Shown: one piece after another, positions 34,468-46,819 of the stretch | Position numbering within the stretch: the first letter of the stretch is position 1 | How the letters are laid out: each line of letters opens with the position of its first letter | NCBI GenBank assembly: GCA_028554795.2 | Contig: CM068835.1 | Coordinates: 56,659,219-56,723,218, forward strand | Direction: 5' to 3' | Source: Sinohyriopsis cumingii | Lineage: Eukaryota > Mollusca > Bivalvia > Unionida > Unionidae | DNA: 64,000 nt | Notes under the pieces: model-generated | Told to the model about the DNA's origin: nothing | Database searches by the model: none | What the model saw: only the letters and a program-made list of their open reading frames with translations | Translations under genes and position numbers: made by a program

Positions 34468-34944
34468 ATTTTAGTCTGCCAATGTTGCCGGAACAAAATA
34501 TTGTTACATTTATTTGAAACTGGTTTAAATCAAATATTGTTCATGAAGACTCTAAAGCAAAATATCAATACAGTGATGACAGTAGCAGCTATACATAATG
34601 TTAGAGGAACATCTATTACTGGGTTACGGCAACTAAATGATGGTTGGCTAGCATTTGAAAAGACCCAATTTCAATATGGCAAACAATACCCAAAGGATAT
34701 TATCAAAACTGTATTCAATGTGTTTGCTACTGCGCCCATAGCGTTTTGCCAAAACACACTTCTCAGTTTTCACAAGCAGCATGGTGCTTCTTTATGCCTG
34801 TCCTGTGTCAAAACAAATCATAATTCTGATGACGATGTAATAACATGTAAAAGATGGTTATGGAATGCTATCAGCATTTACAAGATTGATAAAGACTTGT
34901 TGCCAGTTTCTTGTTTTCCTTATTTATCATATCTTTTAAATTAG
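34468..34944 (+). CDS. Unexplained long open reading frame
   Basis: About 159 codons are open between a TAG at 34,465 and a TAG at 34,942. The first ATG is near codon 27 (34,543). The translation is mixed in composition, with Cys pairs at the start (CQCC) and later (CLSC), and no signal peptide, membrane span or known domain. For this base composition such length is unlikely by chance, but a decayed transposon frame or an exon of an unseen gene would fit equally well. Confidence 0.28.
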   Translation: MLVCQCCRNKILLHLFETGLNQILFMKTLKQNINTVMTVAAIHNVRGTSITGLRQLNDGWLAFEKTQFQYGKQYPKDIIKTVFNVFATAPIAFCQNTLLSFHKQHGASLCLSCVKTNHNSDDDVITCKRWLWNAISIYKIDKDLLPVSCFPYLSYLLN

Positions 34945-34949
34945 TATCT

Positions 34950-37900
34950 TCTAAAGATATGCGTATTTGTACATCAACACTTCTCTGTACAAGTAAATAA
35001 TTAACTGCACCTGTAATTTTATACAGCCAGCTATATTTATCATACGTTTGTGTTAAAATTTAAATAAGTGTTTATGAAACAATCTAATCACTTCTCGTCC
35101 TGAAATAGTTCACATACCTCGACCTTTTTTATTCGATCACTTTGAATTCTTGGTGATATTTCCGTGTTTTTAACGTGAAAAAAATATCTTTGTCCGTAAT
35201 ATTGTGCATTTTCATAAATAGGTTACATCAGGCCCCAAAATTGTCCAAAAGTTTCAGTTTCCATACTTTTTGAAGTCATTTTAAATTCGTGGCTACCAAT
35301 CCAAAGCAACTTCCGCTCATTCATTTATTTCATGGTTTCTGTTGCTTTGGTCGTGTGACTAAATGTGTGTGGCTAGATTTAACTAAGGAATTATTCAAAT
35401 GTGTCAATAAGAAGAAGCCGCACCAGATTTGTAGTTTTACCTGAAGGAATAGCAGAATGTAGCCACAAACTTTAGAAATGGCCAAATGATATAGGATTGT
35501 GTTATTCCACATATATTTACAAGTTGTCAAACATAAGATTTGATCAGGAAATATTCTCTACATGTCAATCAAAATTACCCTTCAACTCAATAGGTGGAAT
35601 CATAACCAAAACTATATCGGACAAGAATTAAACCAATTGTTTTATTTGAATCATTAATATAGAATAATTTTCTATTTTGTATGATCTCTTGAAATATTCT
35701 CACAACTGCAAAACGTTTTCTCCATAGGGAAAATGATAATTTACAACGTTATCAAACGAATTTGTAAATAAAGCTCTCTCTCAGATAGACATTTCTTGTT
35801 ATATAGGCAGACATTTAAAAGAATAAAAATAAAGCCTGGTTCATTGTTACCATCAACGTGAATTAAAACAATATCTCCTTTGTTTCCTAATTTATTCTCA
35901 AATCTCTTTCACTTTAATTATTTTATTCTCTGCTTAAATATTGTTTCAGGTTACCAATACCAAGACCTTTCGAATTTACTGCATGTTTTCTTTCTAATGA
36001 TATATTCTGTCTTTTATTATACTTTATTCAATAATTATTAAATCGAATTCCTCGTTACTTTTATCAGTATCACTTGTTGCATTACATGCTATATCATCAA
36101 TACTGTTTAATTTAATTATATCACATGTTAGGATCTCATCATGATTTTGAATCTTTACTGTATACAAGAGATGGCCTACACAAAAACGTATGTTCCGCGA
36201 TATATCACATTGTTTCTCAACATGCGTAGCACGGTATAATGTCATTATAAAAGTGGAGCCATTCAATATTCTGAAGTAGGTTTATACAATGTTTATCACG
36301 TTTCCTCTGTTTATAGCTAGAAAAATAACCTGTTTTAATTTATAGCAAAAGAACACTATGGTATATACATTATATTTTTTGAGAGAAAATAATTATCTTG
36401 AGACAAAAAGAAAATGCAATATCTCACTTAAAAGAATATCACAGTCCTCCTTCCCACTATCGTTATATGCTTAGTACCTTCTTAGTAGATGAATTTGTTG
36501 AGGGTATGTTTATTCTTGTATAGGTTGCCACCTAAAACTGTAACTAAAATTCGTTGATTAAGCCTACACTATAGCTGAATTCCCGTGAAAGACCTTGTGC
36601 TGACAATTGAGAACCTTTTGATAAAAATAAAAAATGTTGACACTGAATTCTACAATTCACTAGCCACTCTATTCGTGTAATAAACAGGAAACCTTGAGTT
36701 GGATGCCAACATCCGGGCAATATATTTATCAGAAAAGGAAAGTAAACATAAAGTACACTTACTCAACAAACGAAAACATATCTAGTGGACTTCATTAATT
36801 TCTAAAACTTCAAACAGATAACAGGTGCTCTCCTAATTGTGGTAGGATGATTCACAGACTTAAAAGCATTCACGTACTTCACATATTGACATGCTTTAGC
36901 AAACAACTAAAAAAGGCCGTGTCTCAATCTGAATTTACACACAATGCTAGATTTGGCACGCATATCTTGCACAAGATCCATTTTTGGCCACATCATTATG
37001 CTAAGTGACGGGTATAAAATAGATGAATGAAAAATCATTCATGTAATTATATTTGTAACATTTAAAACTAATTTGTGACAGAGAAAATCGTTAGTTTAAA
37101 ATAATTATATTATTTTGACCTAAAACAATGGAAACAAGCTGTTAATACTACTAAATTCGCAACAAGATTATTCGGTTTGGTTTGTTCCTATGTGACATAA
37201 ACTACCAAAGTACGCAAAACGTGAAACATTACCATGGTGCATACCACCGGAAACACTTTATCTCGGTAAACCAGTAATACCGTGCATCTCTACTGAATGC
37301 CATCATTTCCATAAAATATTTAGCAACAAACCTTACAAAGAGATGCAACAAAAACAGTAAAATCCATCTAATGTTTAACCAACAAACATGGGGCTAAATT
37401 GTAACATTCATTTACTACACAGGTTTCGGGGGTTTTACGCCATTTTTCATAGCATGCTAGACTAAATAAAGGGGCCAAAATAATTGCTGAGAAAGTATTT
37501 AGAAAAGCCTGGGAAGAACCAACAATACAGAGGAATCTAATGGGACGATTTCCTTAATAACACTTAGGCCATCGGAGCAGTCAATCTGATAGTAAATAGT
37601 AAAATAAACCACAAAACATATATTTACTAGTGGACAAATCAGTTAAAGAGAGGAACCATATCAACTGCTTAACTACCACTAAGTAAATACTCAAGACACA
37701 ATCCCTGTCCGTCGAAGTCTGTCTCTTGTGCACTTGGAAAAAGATTAGTATCTGGATGAGATTCGAGCTAGTGGTTATATCAGCAGGCCTGTTTAATTAA
37801 TACTTAATAATATACTATGCAAATCAAGACAGGCTTTCTAAAAATAAGTGATGCTTGTGATGCACTTGAAATCTCAGTGAAACAATTGCAACTGCAGAAG

Positions 37901-39280
37901 GAAAACTGCATTCTTAAATTGAGCAAGATCTCGCTACAAATTTGAAAATATCGACACAATGTTTAGAATGTTTTTCATGTTGTTCAAATATGTAAAAGAT
38001 AAGTTACCTGTTTTTCATGGTATTGCTGCAGGCATAACAACTCTTATTTCTGCTAGGGAAATAGTTGTACCGATAGGACAGTATGATGCAGGTTTTCGAA
38101 AATTGGCAATCCATGTCAAACCGTGTTGGTACGCTTCCTTGAGGAAATTAATATGAATTACAAGGCAGAGGTAGTGTAACAGGAAAGTATATGTCGTAGG
38201 TTTCAAGCATGTATCTACAGCAAATTCATACAGGTGGAAAGAAATTAAGTATAATAAAACATTTACTCTTCTGCCAAGAAATGAGGACAGCGAGATGCCA
38301 GATCCATCACCACAACCAAGGCTGTACCATTGGAAGCAAGCACCGTTCCTAGTAATATGCTTCTGATTTATATGAAATGTAAATGCTTCTGTGGATATGA
38401 ATTACTTTGATGAATGTGGAACAGCATGTCATGCAACTGATGTAACCAAAATATAAATAGAATTAATTCAACTAGTTGTGAAAATCTTGACTCCTACATT
38501 AAAACTAAATAAATATCTTATGACCCCATCATTTCATAATATGGAGTGAGTTAAGCCAAAAATATACTACTTTGTCTTGATATGAAAAGCTCCAATTCAG
38601 AGTTGCAAAAAGCGGTTACCTCCCCTATATTTGGTCGTCCATACAACGGACAGGTATGGGTAAAAGACCAAAGGACATTCCGAATAACGAGGCTAATGCA
38701 TAATAAATATTTTAAACGGTACCAAGAAGCAGAACATAATAGCTGTGGGTGACTGTGGAACAGTCAAAATCTTATTTGTCATTACGGATGCATTGGATGG
38801 TTTTATGCAGAAATGTGATGCTGCATCAACCTTCCTAATATCATTTATTTATTAAAAACAGAAATGCTAAACAAATAATATTGCTAAACTTTAATGAATG
38901 TGACTACTTTGCGACAAGGAATATTGCATTGTGTATTTTGTGAGTTATGATTGCAGCATTTGTTCTAAGATTTAAAGATATTTGCAACCTTAGGTGCATA
39001 TTGTCTTTTATGACCATCATAATAGTATCAGGACATTATTAAGCTTCTTTACAATGCTGCAAGAATGACGAGGTGATTATGGACTTACAAATGGTGAGAT
39101 TCATTATTAATGATAAAAATGTACCATGCTGTGGTCAATCATTACTAGGAAATATTTTTATCAAATATACCTGCTATCGTGAACAAAGCCTACACACAGT
39201 CAAGTAAATAATATGAGCCTGATATAAAAAGAAATTCCTAACCTTTCATTATTGTTCTGGTTGCACTGCTACTTACTAGC
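34950..39280. other. AT-rich stretch with scattered coding-like fragments
   Basis: No gene could be built. Between 37,950 and 38,760 several plus-strand pieces look coding-like (for example a GRPYNGQVWVKDQRTF segment near 38,625) but lie in different frames with stops, as in an old pseudogene or transposon. The segment at about 37,876-37,925 resembles 39,890-39,935 (gaaac.attgcaa....agaggaaa.tgca), hinting at an old dispersed repeat. Confidence 0.35.
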
Positions 39281-39286
39281 AGTGTG

Positions 39287-39316
39287 AGTTTGTGTGTGTG
39301 TGTGTGTCTGTGTGCG
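39287..39316. repeat. (GT)n microsatellite
   Basis: A short imperfect GT run about 150 bp left of a long TA array. Confidence 0.85.
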
Positions 39317-39469
39317 GATAATCACGACAGTCTTACTAATTGTGAGAGGTCAAAGATTAATAAACAAACATTAGGACATATTAACATTGATATTCTGGTG
39401 TTGTAGGACCCAGCTAAGCATAGTGTTACACATACATTCAATCAAATGAAAAACGGCCACTGGAATTAG

Positions 39470-39470
<1 letters not shown>

Positions 39471-39555
<85 letters not shown>
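39471..39555. repeat. (TA)n microsatellite
   Basis: A pure TA array of about 85 bp. Confidence 0.98.
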
Positions 39556-39557
<2 letters not shown>

Positions 39558-39559
39558 TG

Positions 39560-42500
39560 CAATTTACCATAGAAATGTCTTCCCAGACTCCAGCTCACTT
39601 AAAGCTCATATTATTGCTTCTAGGAGTTTACAACATGATACTAAATCGTTAGATAACCTACTGGATGAATATTAAGAGTGAACAATTCAGGATTTCTTCT
39701 ACTTTAGTTCTAAAAGTGTACATACCACTATGACTATCTGTCAACTTCAATCTCGTCTGCATTTTTATCAGAATAAGTACCTGAATGAGATTTACGTTGA
39801 GTGACATTTAATCTTAATATTCTCCCATGTAAATTGTGGCCTGGAAAATGAAATCAAACATGCGAGATGACGCACTTTCAATATTTAGAGAAACTATTGC
39901 AATTCCAGAGGGAAATTGCACTGCTAACTCCAAAAGCTTTATGAACACATTTTAATTTTTCAGCCATATGAATGTATCAATGTTTTTCCTCTCCTTAAGT
40001 TCCAGAAAATATAGCATATGTTCCTTTACCCTCTACTGAGAGAGGCACATTTGCTCTGATTTTGGGTAGAACAATCGAAATCCTGAGAGGAAAAAAATTA
40101 TTCGCTCTTTAAACAATTTACACTAAAGCTATCAAAAGAACTTCTGATACACTGCCTAAATATTTATTTTACAAAGAAAAACTAGAATATCATTTGAAAG
40201 AAACCACGTTTTTTGACATCGTATGCAAGTTCATTTTACTGGACTACTATGCCTTGAACAAGCAAAGAATATACATATAACATAAGACGATCAGAATATT
40301 TCCCTCATATGATATATTTGGCCCACAAATTATGTTCAAAACATTTTTAAATCTATTCCACAGTTGTTTCCTTGATTATTGAACCTCAAAGTTTTAAACT
40401 AGATGCGTAACAATGAATAAATTCTTATTCTAGGTTAGCGTTAATGGTGAATTTCTGATGTTAGCTTTACAGCAGGATCATGAATTTCGAAAATAAGTCG
40501 GTGTCTTCAAACGTTTATTCTCCTCCTCCGAAATATGGCTCACAATATGACATATGCATCACTAGTTGTGAATATGTTCCAGTGTTGTCATTCACCATTC
40601 ATAATATTATGCTTATTTATGAATTCAGTTAAGTGTATCTGCTAGTGTGAAGTAAAAGGAACATTGACGAGTCCGTGATCACATCCTATGCGTTTGCGTT
40701 CATTTATGTAGAAGTGCAGAGCATGATACCAATGGAACAAGCAATAAAATACATTAAAATCCATTATTATTTACCCATATCTAGTAAATCATGCCTAAAA
40801 TATGCTAATTTGTCATCACACAAATAGTTATAACACAGATGTACCAAAGCGGTTTTCTAATCTACAACGAGGATTCCTTTCCAAAGAAGATAGTGTTATT
40901 TGGACAAGTAAGATATTATAATAAAGCTAAAGTGTAATAATTTTCTTAAATAATATTTTTTAAAATCCCTGAATAATAGCAAGTGATTGATTGCATCAAT
41001 ATGTCAATAACAGCCTTTTTTAAGAGTACAAGGGAGTTTTCATGCCCTTATTTGATGCCCCGTCAATCTGCGCAATATATAAATTCTCTAAAGGGCAGAA
41101 AGGCCCAGTTTTCGATAGTTGTTATAAGGAACACATAAGAATATTACTCAGCTGACATAGCAAGACATCTTAATCTCATAACAAAATAACTTTGAAAAAA
41201 CATGGTTACAGGACAGTTTGATTTATGTCAAAATAGGCTTTCTACGCAGTTTCTGACATTCTAAATACATTGAAGGACTCCAACATACTAAATATATGGA
41301 ACAACTGTAAACCAGTTTTGAAATGGTTGTAGATACATTGGAGGTGGCACGGGTTTGGTGATCCATAAATGGTTATAAATTCAAAGTCAACATTTTAGCG
41401 AACGAAAATTATTTTTGAGAGTTTATCCTACCTGTAACTAAATATAAGTCATGGAAAGGATTATATTGATGCGATTTTGATATATTTTAGACTTGACCTA
41501 AGCACATTCACTAATGAAAGTAACATCTGATTCATTAGGTGTTGAACGGAGAGGCCATGTTTCATGCACATGTGGATCCCAAAAGTGCCGCGGGACCTGT
41601 AGTTTTCTCTACATATTTACTTGCGTCAGGGATGGGTCAATACTGAGAAATATAGATTTAATCATATATATGTATATGGGGTGCGGATGTCTACAAGAAT
41701 ATTCATTTAAAATGAAATTTTTGAAACGACACAAATAAGGTATCTTTGCGAACCTTGGTTCTAAAACGATTGAACGTATTTGACGAATTTCATAAAGATT
41801 TCCTTTGACATAAGCCAAAATTTAACGTTTTATTTATTAAATGACGACAAAATACAAATATTTAGTACGAACCATAAAAACAGTGTCAAATGTCGATACC
41901 AGCTATATAAAAAGGAAATTTGTCCTGATTGTGGAGATAAACATATAGCTGATTTCACGGAAGATATTTCAAAGTTGAAACCAGGTGAAAATAATGAGGC
42001 TCTTTACTATGCATCTTCGACAAGAGTTAAAATATCTGCCAAAAGGATGTATGCACATCGAAATCTTAGTGGAAATAGATTTAGATTTTATATTGTCATA
42101 AAATGTATATGTTTAACGTGGCACTGTTTTGGTAAACATCAACATAATACATATTATTGATTATAAACATTATGACTTCGTTTCGAAAGAGGTCAGAAAA
42201 TATAGAAATGTTGTTAAAACTTAGACTCATGCATAAAACCAGCCATAAATGTTGAAGATGTCTAATATTTTATTCGCTAACTTTCGCATGCCAGTGGAGA
42301 CAACGCATGTTTCATTCGTCTGTTCATATGTGTACATTTGTGTTGTTTTCCTACAAACAGCAAATACATAAACTTATTTATTAAATCAGGAAAAGAAAAA
42401 GAACTGACTATATAAATAGTTTTCTTCAATATTCATAATAGACGTCCATTCCCATGTTAACTCTAGTTATTTACTAGTATATGTTTCATTCTTTCTATGT

Positions 42501-42905
42501 ACACGTCGACGTTGTATTCTTACATCCACTCTGTAAATTGCAGCCGTGACAACTTATCCCTCGCAATCAGTAAAGGCAACTATTTCTCTATGAGACCATA
42601 TGTAGATTGTATAATCGTACAATACATGCACAACTCTATTCTCTTATTCTTATTATTTTTATTTTTAGTTGCAGCAGTGTATGCTTGTTATTAATGGCAT
42701 ATCATGCATTATACAAGTACTTACTCTAGAAGGATATACATTGACCTGTATGTATCGACGTGTCATGATCTTGTTGGCAGCATGCTTCGTAATAACACCG
42801 CTCAGTACGCACCTCTGCTATCGAGCGAATTCCTATCCATGTTAGCCTATCCCTACGCTGACTAACTTAGAGGTCTCTTCTGTATGCAATCAAGTGATGT
42901 GATGT
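39560..42905. other. AT-rich stretch, no firm gene
   Basis: A plus-strand frame at 41,780-42,160 (about 126 codons) contains an E-I-C-P-D-C-G-D-K segment and charged stretches. It could be an exon, but there are no supporting splice partners or family. Confidence 0.3.
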
Positions 42906-42911
42906 GATTTG

Positions 42912-43202
42912 GATTTTTAACGTAGCTTCAACAATTTTTCAGTCATATCGCTACGATGTCTGCAATGTGGCAGTTTATAGTGATGTCTAGCACTGTGGCA
43001 TCATGCCACAGATATGTAGCATGATGTCCCACCTAGTGACATTATCCTGACACCGGGCCGACCAGTCCTAACACTAACCTCTTAATGCTGAGCGCCAAGC
43101 TGTTAGTTTTTGTAAGTCTTTGGTATGACTCGGCCGGGGATCGAACCCACGACCTCCCGCATCCGAAGCGGACGCTCTAACCGATAGGCCACCAAAGGGG
43201 CT
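42912..43202 (-). mobile_element. SINE family B copy 1
   Basis: A tRNA-derived SINE. The reverse complement begins with a tRNA-like head carrying an A-box-like 'tggcctatcggtta' and a perfect B-box GGTTCGATCCC (43,137-43,147). The body is shared with the two copies at 55-56 kb, including the 'cattatcctgacaccgggccgaccagtcc' region, and the 3' end reads '...gctacgttaaaaatcc'. The gap in 'gccaagc-tgttag' shows a small deletion relative to copy 3. Confidence 0.88.
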
Positions 43203-43209
43203 CGTATCG

Positions 43210-44015
43210 TTGTTTACAACTGACATGTCATAGAAGCACTATACCATGACTAAAAGGGAGGACATTTCTCTCCTTTCTAGCGCCACATTAATATGCAAGA
43301 ACAACGCGCTGAATGGAATACTGCCTTGTCATTGGCCAACTGAAAACAAGTTATACATAAATGCAGGAAGTCAATTTAGCTTAAAAAATGTCAGTACAGT
43401 ACTCCATTCAGAGAAATTTCGCAAGAACTACCGGATGAAAAAATCCCGAGTACCAAATGAAATTGAAATTTCACCAGAAACCAAGGGTCCATTTAAACGA
43501 AATTTCATAAAAGTGTTATTCCTCTTTATTCCTCTTTTATCAAAATTCACCAAGCTGTGCGAAATGTATTAAAGTAAAACTTTCGCACTCAAAGTCTCAA
43601 TATTCTAACACACACATAAACACACACATTAAAACATATGTTATTTGTTGCTGAGTTAATATTATTATTTTTAGGAATTTATATAATGATCAATAAAGAA
43701 GAGAAAATTAAGGTTAATTTTTATATCAAAATTTGAAAGTAACATACTTTTAATAAATGTTGGTAATAAAATTTCAGACTGACCTTCAATATATAATATA
43801 ATTATGATGATAACAATTATATTACATAATGTTTCCATGTAAAATTCCATATTATTTAAAGTAACTGCTGTCCCAACTTAGTAATTGTAAAATCTAATTT
43901 AATTGCCCATTCATCAATACGATATTGATATGTGAAATAATTTTCTTCTCATGCAATAAAACTATTTCGCATTAAGAACATATCAGATTCTAGAAATCCA
44001 TACCCATATTTTTAC
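43210..44015. other. Intergenic stretch, weak frame only
   Basis: A 108-codon plus-strand frame (43,246-43,572) begins just right of the SINE. It has no recognised family and may be chance. Confidence 0.3.
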
Positions 44016-44020
44016 TGTAC

Positions 44021-44129
<109 letters not shown>

Positions 44130-45900
44130 GTGAAGCTATCAAAGCCAACATCGTGTATACATTGACTAATTTGGAATACTTATTAAGAAATTGAAGCCAA
44201 TACAGTAGAAATTGTTGGACTCCATCATATACGATCATACCGTTGCTGTTATAACAACTTTTTGTGGTAAATCACTAACTTGCTAAATCTTTACTATGAT
44301 TTATAATGCAGAGTATTTGGGAAACTAGCCTTTGTTTTGTTTATGATTCCATTGCATCTTGTTTTATTGTGACAAATAAATTGTGTTGCAGCATGTGAAA
44401 CAGCCATTACAGTGTATACTGTAATAAATATCAGCAATGAGATGAATGGATAAAAGATAACTATTTTTGGGAGATCATCATGATTGCAATACCTTTTAGC
44501 AGGAACTGGAGAAAACAATTCATCATAGATCAAGCCAACTTCACATAGGAAGCGCACGATGGATGAAGACATTCAACCAATTTTTTACAAAATAGAATCC
44601 TATATGTATATTGTATTGTTCAGCTTAAACTAAACGTGAAAATAACACTTATTGACAAATGGATGACAGTTGGATCAAAGGATTTCTCTTCATGAACGTA
44701 TACACTTCATATTTAATTTCGTCAGGTCAAGTACTCTATTAGAATTGTGTTATTTTCTATAATAGCACATTTGATGACTAATTTAGTTAATGCTTCAAAG
44801 TAATAATCTTTATTTGAATAACACACACAAACCCATGCTAGATCCAGATTGTAGGCAGAAATGAATAAAGTCATGTCAAGATCCACATTTTATTTAATAA
44901 AATATGGTGACATCGACTAGTTCCACAATAATTTCCAATTTTCAATATTCACTTAGTTATTTTACATGAAATAAGTTAATTTGCAGACTTCTTGAAACAT
45001 CTACTTCGCATTATATAGCATTACACCTAGAGAAGCATTTTATTAATGTTAGGTGTTTATAATTTTTATGTGTCTCCAGCCATAGTCATTATTATAACCG
45101 TGTGTAATTTGCACATACTATTACTTCTTCATAATTTTTGTATGTTGTCTTTTTTAAAACAATGATTTAAATAACTGTTTCAGAAAATAATTTCAGTTTC
45201 TTCACAGATGACTTTGGATGATTAGTTTATTACATGCATATGTAAATATTTCTGAAAAGCAATTATTGTTTGCCCTATATTTTTCTTACAAGTAACCCCT
45301 AAGAATATATTATGCAAAACGACCTTTGCTTGTAGCCTAAAAATTAAATTGTTACTTGAAATTAGAACATTAATCAGCTTGTTTCATTATGTAATGCAAA
45401 GAAGGTTCTTGTGTTTTCTTCCAAAATTAGTTCATCATCTAACAGACGGCCTAAAACTGAACCTGAAGATTAGAATAATATCTGAAAAGTAAACTAAACT
45501 GTTAAATAACTTTATAAGCCAACTTCATGTCTTTAATGTATCAAGCTTTATGGTATCATACATAAATGTTTACGGACATGTATGGTCTAAATATATTACT
45601 TTACTCACAAAAAAGCAAAATATACTACTAGACATAGCATGCTAACTTAAACAGACACACACCCACACACATTACACACATTAAGCACACAGACACATCT
45701 ATATATAAGAATGGAATTATAAATATACAACAGACAGAAGGAAAAGTGCTATCCCTGGATTCTATAGAAGAATGTTTGATAACAGTAGGCAGAAAAATTA
45801 ATACTGTCAAACAGGCTAGAGAATGTTTACCCGCGGATATGGGTTAAATTCTCCGTAGAGTAGGAATTAAAAATTTTCTAACCTGTATGATAATGTTGTT
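44130..45900. other. AT-rich stretch, nothing firm
   Basis: A minus-strand frame at 44,294-44,572 encodes a hydrophobic membrane-like segment (FYPFISLLIFITVYTVM) and a possible donor (GCTAAAAG|GTATTG) precedes it. It was not linked to a gene. Confidence 0.3.
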
Positions 45901-45907
45901 TGTATTA

Positions 45908-45908
<1 letters not shown>

Positions 45909-46002
<94 letters not shown>
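45909..46002. repeat. (GT)n-(TA)n compound microsatellite
   Basis: A GT run passes directly into about 77 bp of TA. Confidence 0.97.
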
Positions 46003-46005
<3 letters not shown>

Positions 46006-46244
46006 CTTTCTGATGTACCACCCACATGACCTTCATTGGGGAACAATACACAAATCTTTATATGTAAAACAAGAGAGCTAATATGGCTAATATATATCTA
46101 TGTGTGTAGGCAAAGAGAAACCGTTTTCGTTTAGAATTTCCAATCACTGTTTATTCCATCTACGTTACCCCATCAAAATGTTGCAGATAACGTCAGAAGC
46201 ATATTATCTTTTATTCAAACATGCTTTTTACATTTTCATGAATT

Positions 46245-46717
46245 CATTAATAAACCTATTTCAAAATACCTGTCTCACGGTACTATACTATGCAAGCAGT
46301 CTACAATTCAAACATGCCTCCATCATGTTGCAATGGTATGCAGACAGTCTACAACTCTTAATTGTCTCCATCACATTGCTATACTATGCAGACAGCCTAA
46401 TCTTTCAAAATACCTCCTTCACATTGCTATACTATGCAGATAGCCTAAACTTTCAAAATGCCTCCTTCACATTGCTATAGTATGCAGACAGTCTACAACT
46501 CCAAATCACCTCCCTCACCTTGCTATATTACGCAGGCAGCCTAAACTTCCAAAATGCCTTTCTCACATTGCTTAGGACAGCAGTCAGTCTACAATTCCAA
46601 AATGCCTCCATATAATTGCTATAATTGCAAATATTCTAAAATTACAAAATGCCTCTCTCACATTGCTGTATTATGCAGTCAGTCTACAATTCAAAAAAGT
46701 TTCCCGCACATTGCTGT

Positions 46718-46778
<61 letters not shown>

Positions 46779-46800
46779 TCTACAATTCAACTTACACTTG
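46245..46800 (+). repeat. 48-bp minisatellite with a 16-codon unit, interrupted by (TA)n
   Basis: Unit starts (CAGxCAGxCT) fall at 46,293, 46,341, 46,389, 46,437, 46,485, 46,533, 46,581, 46,628 and 46,676, all 48 bp apart except one 47-bp step, with an eroded unit to the left. A (TA)n array at 46,720-46,775 cuts the last unit, and the unit start resumes at 46,776. The plus-strand frame reads a repeated 16-residue unit of the form L-L-Y-Y-A-D-S-L-N-F-Q-N-A-S-F-T. A TAG breaks it near 46,481 and the 47-bp step shifts frame. Most likely non-coding. Confidence 0.92.
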
Positions 46801-46819
46801 GTGAATTACAAAGATTTGA

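Noticed and set aside
46293-46720. CRISPR-like array
   Set aside because: The regular 48-bp period has no constant-repeat/variable-spacer structure; all of the unit is repeated, and the genome is animal.
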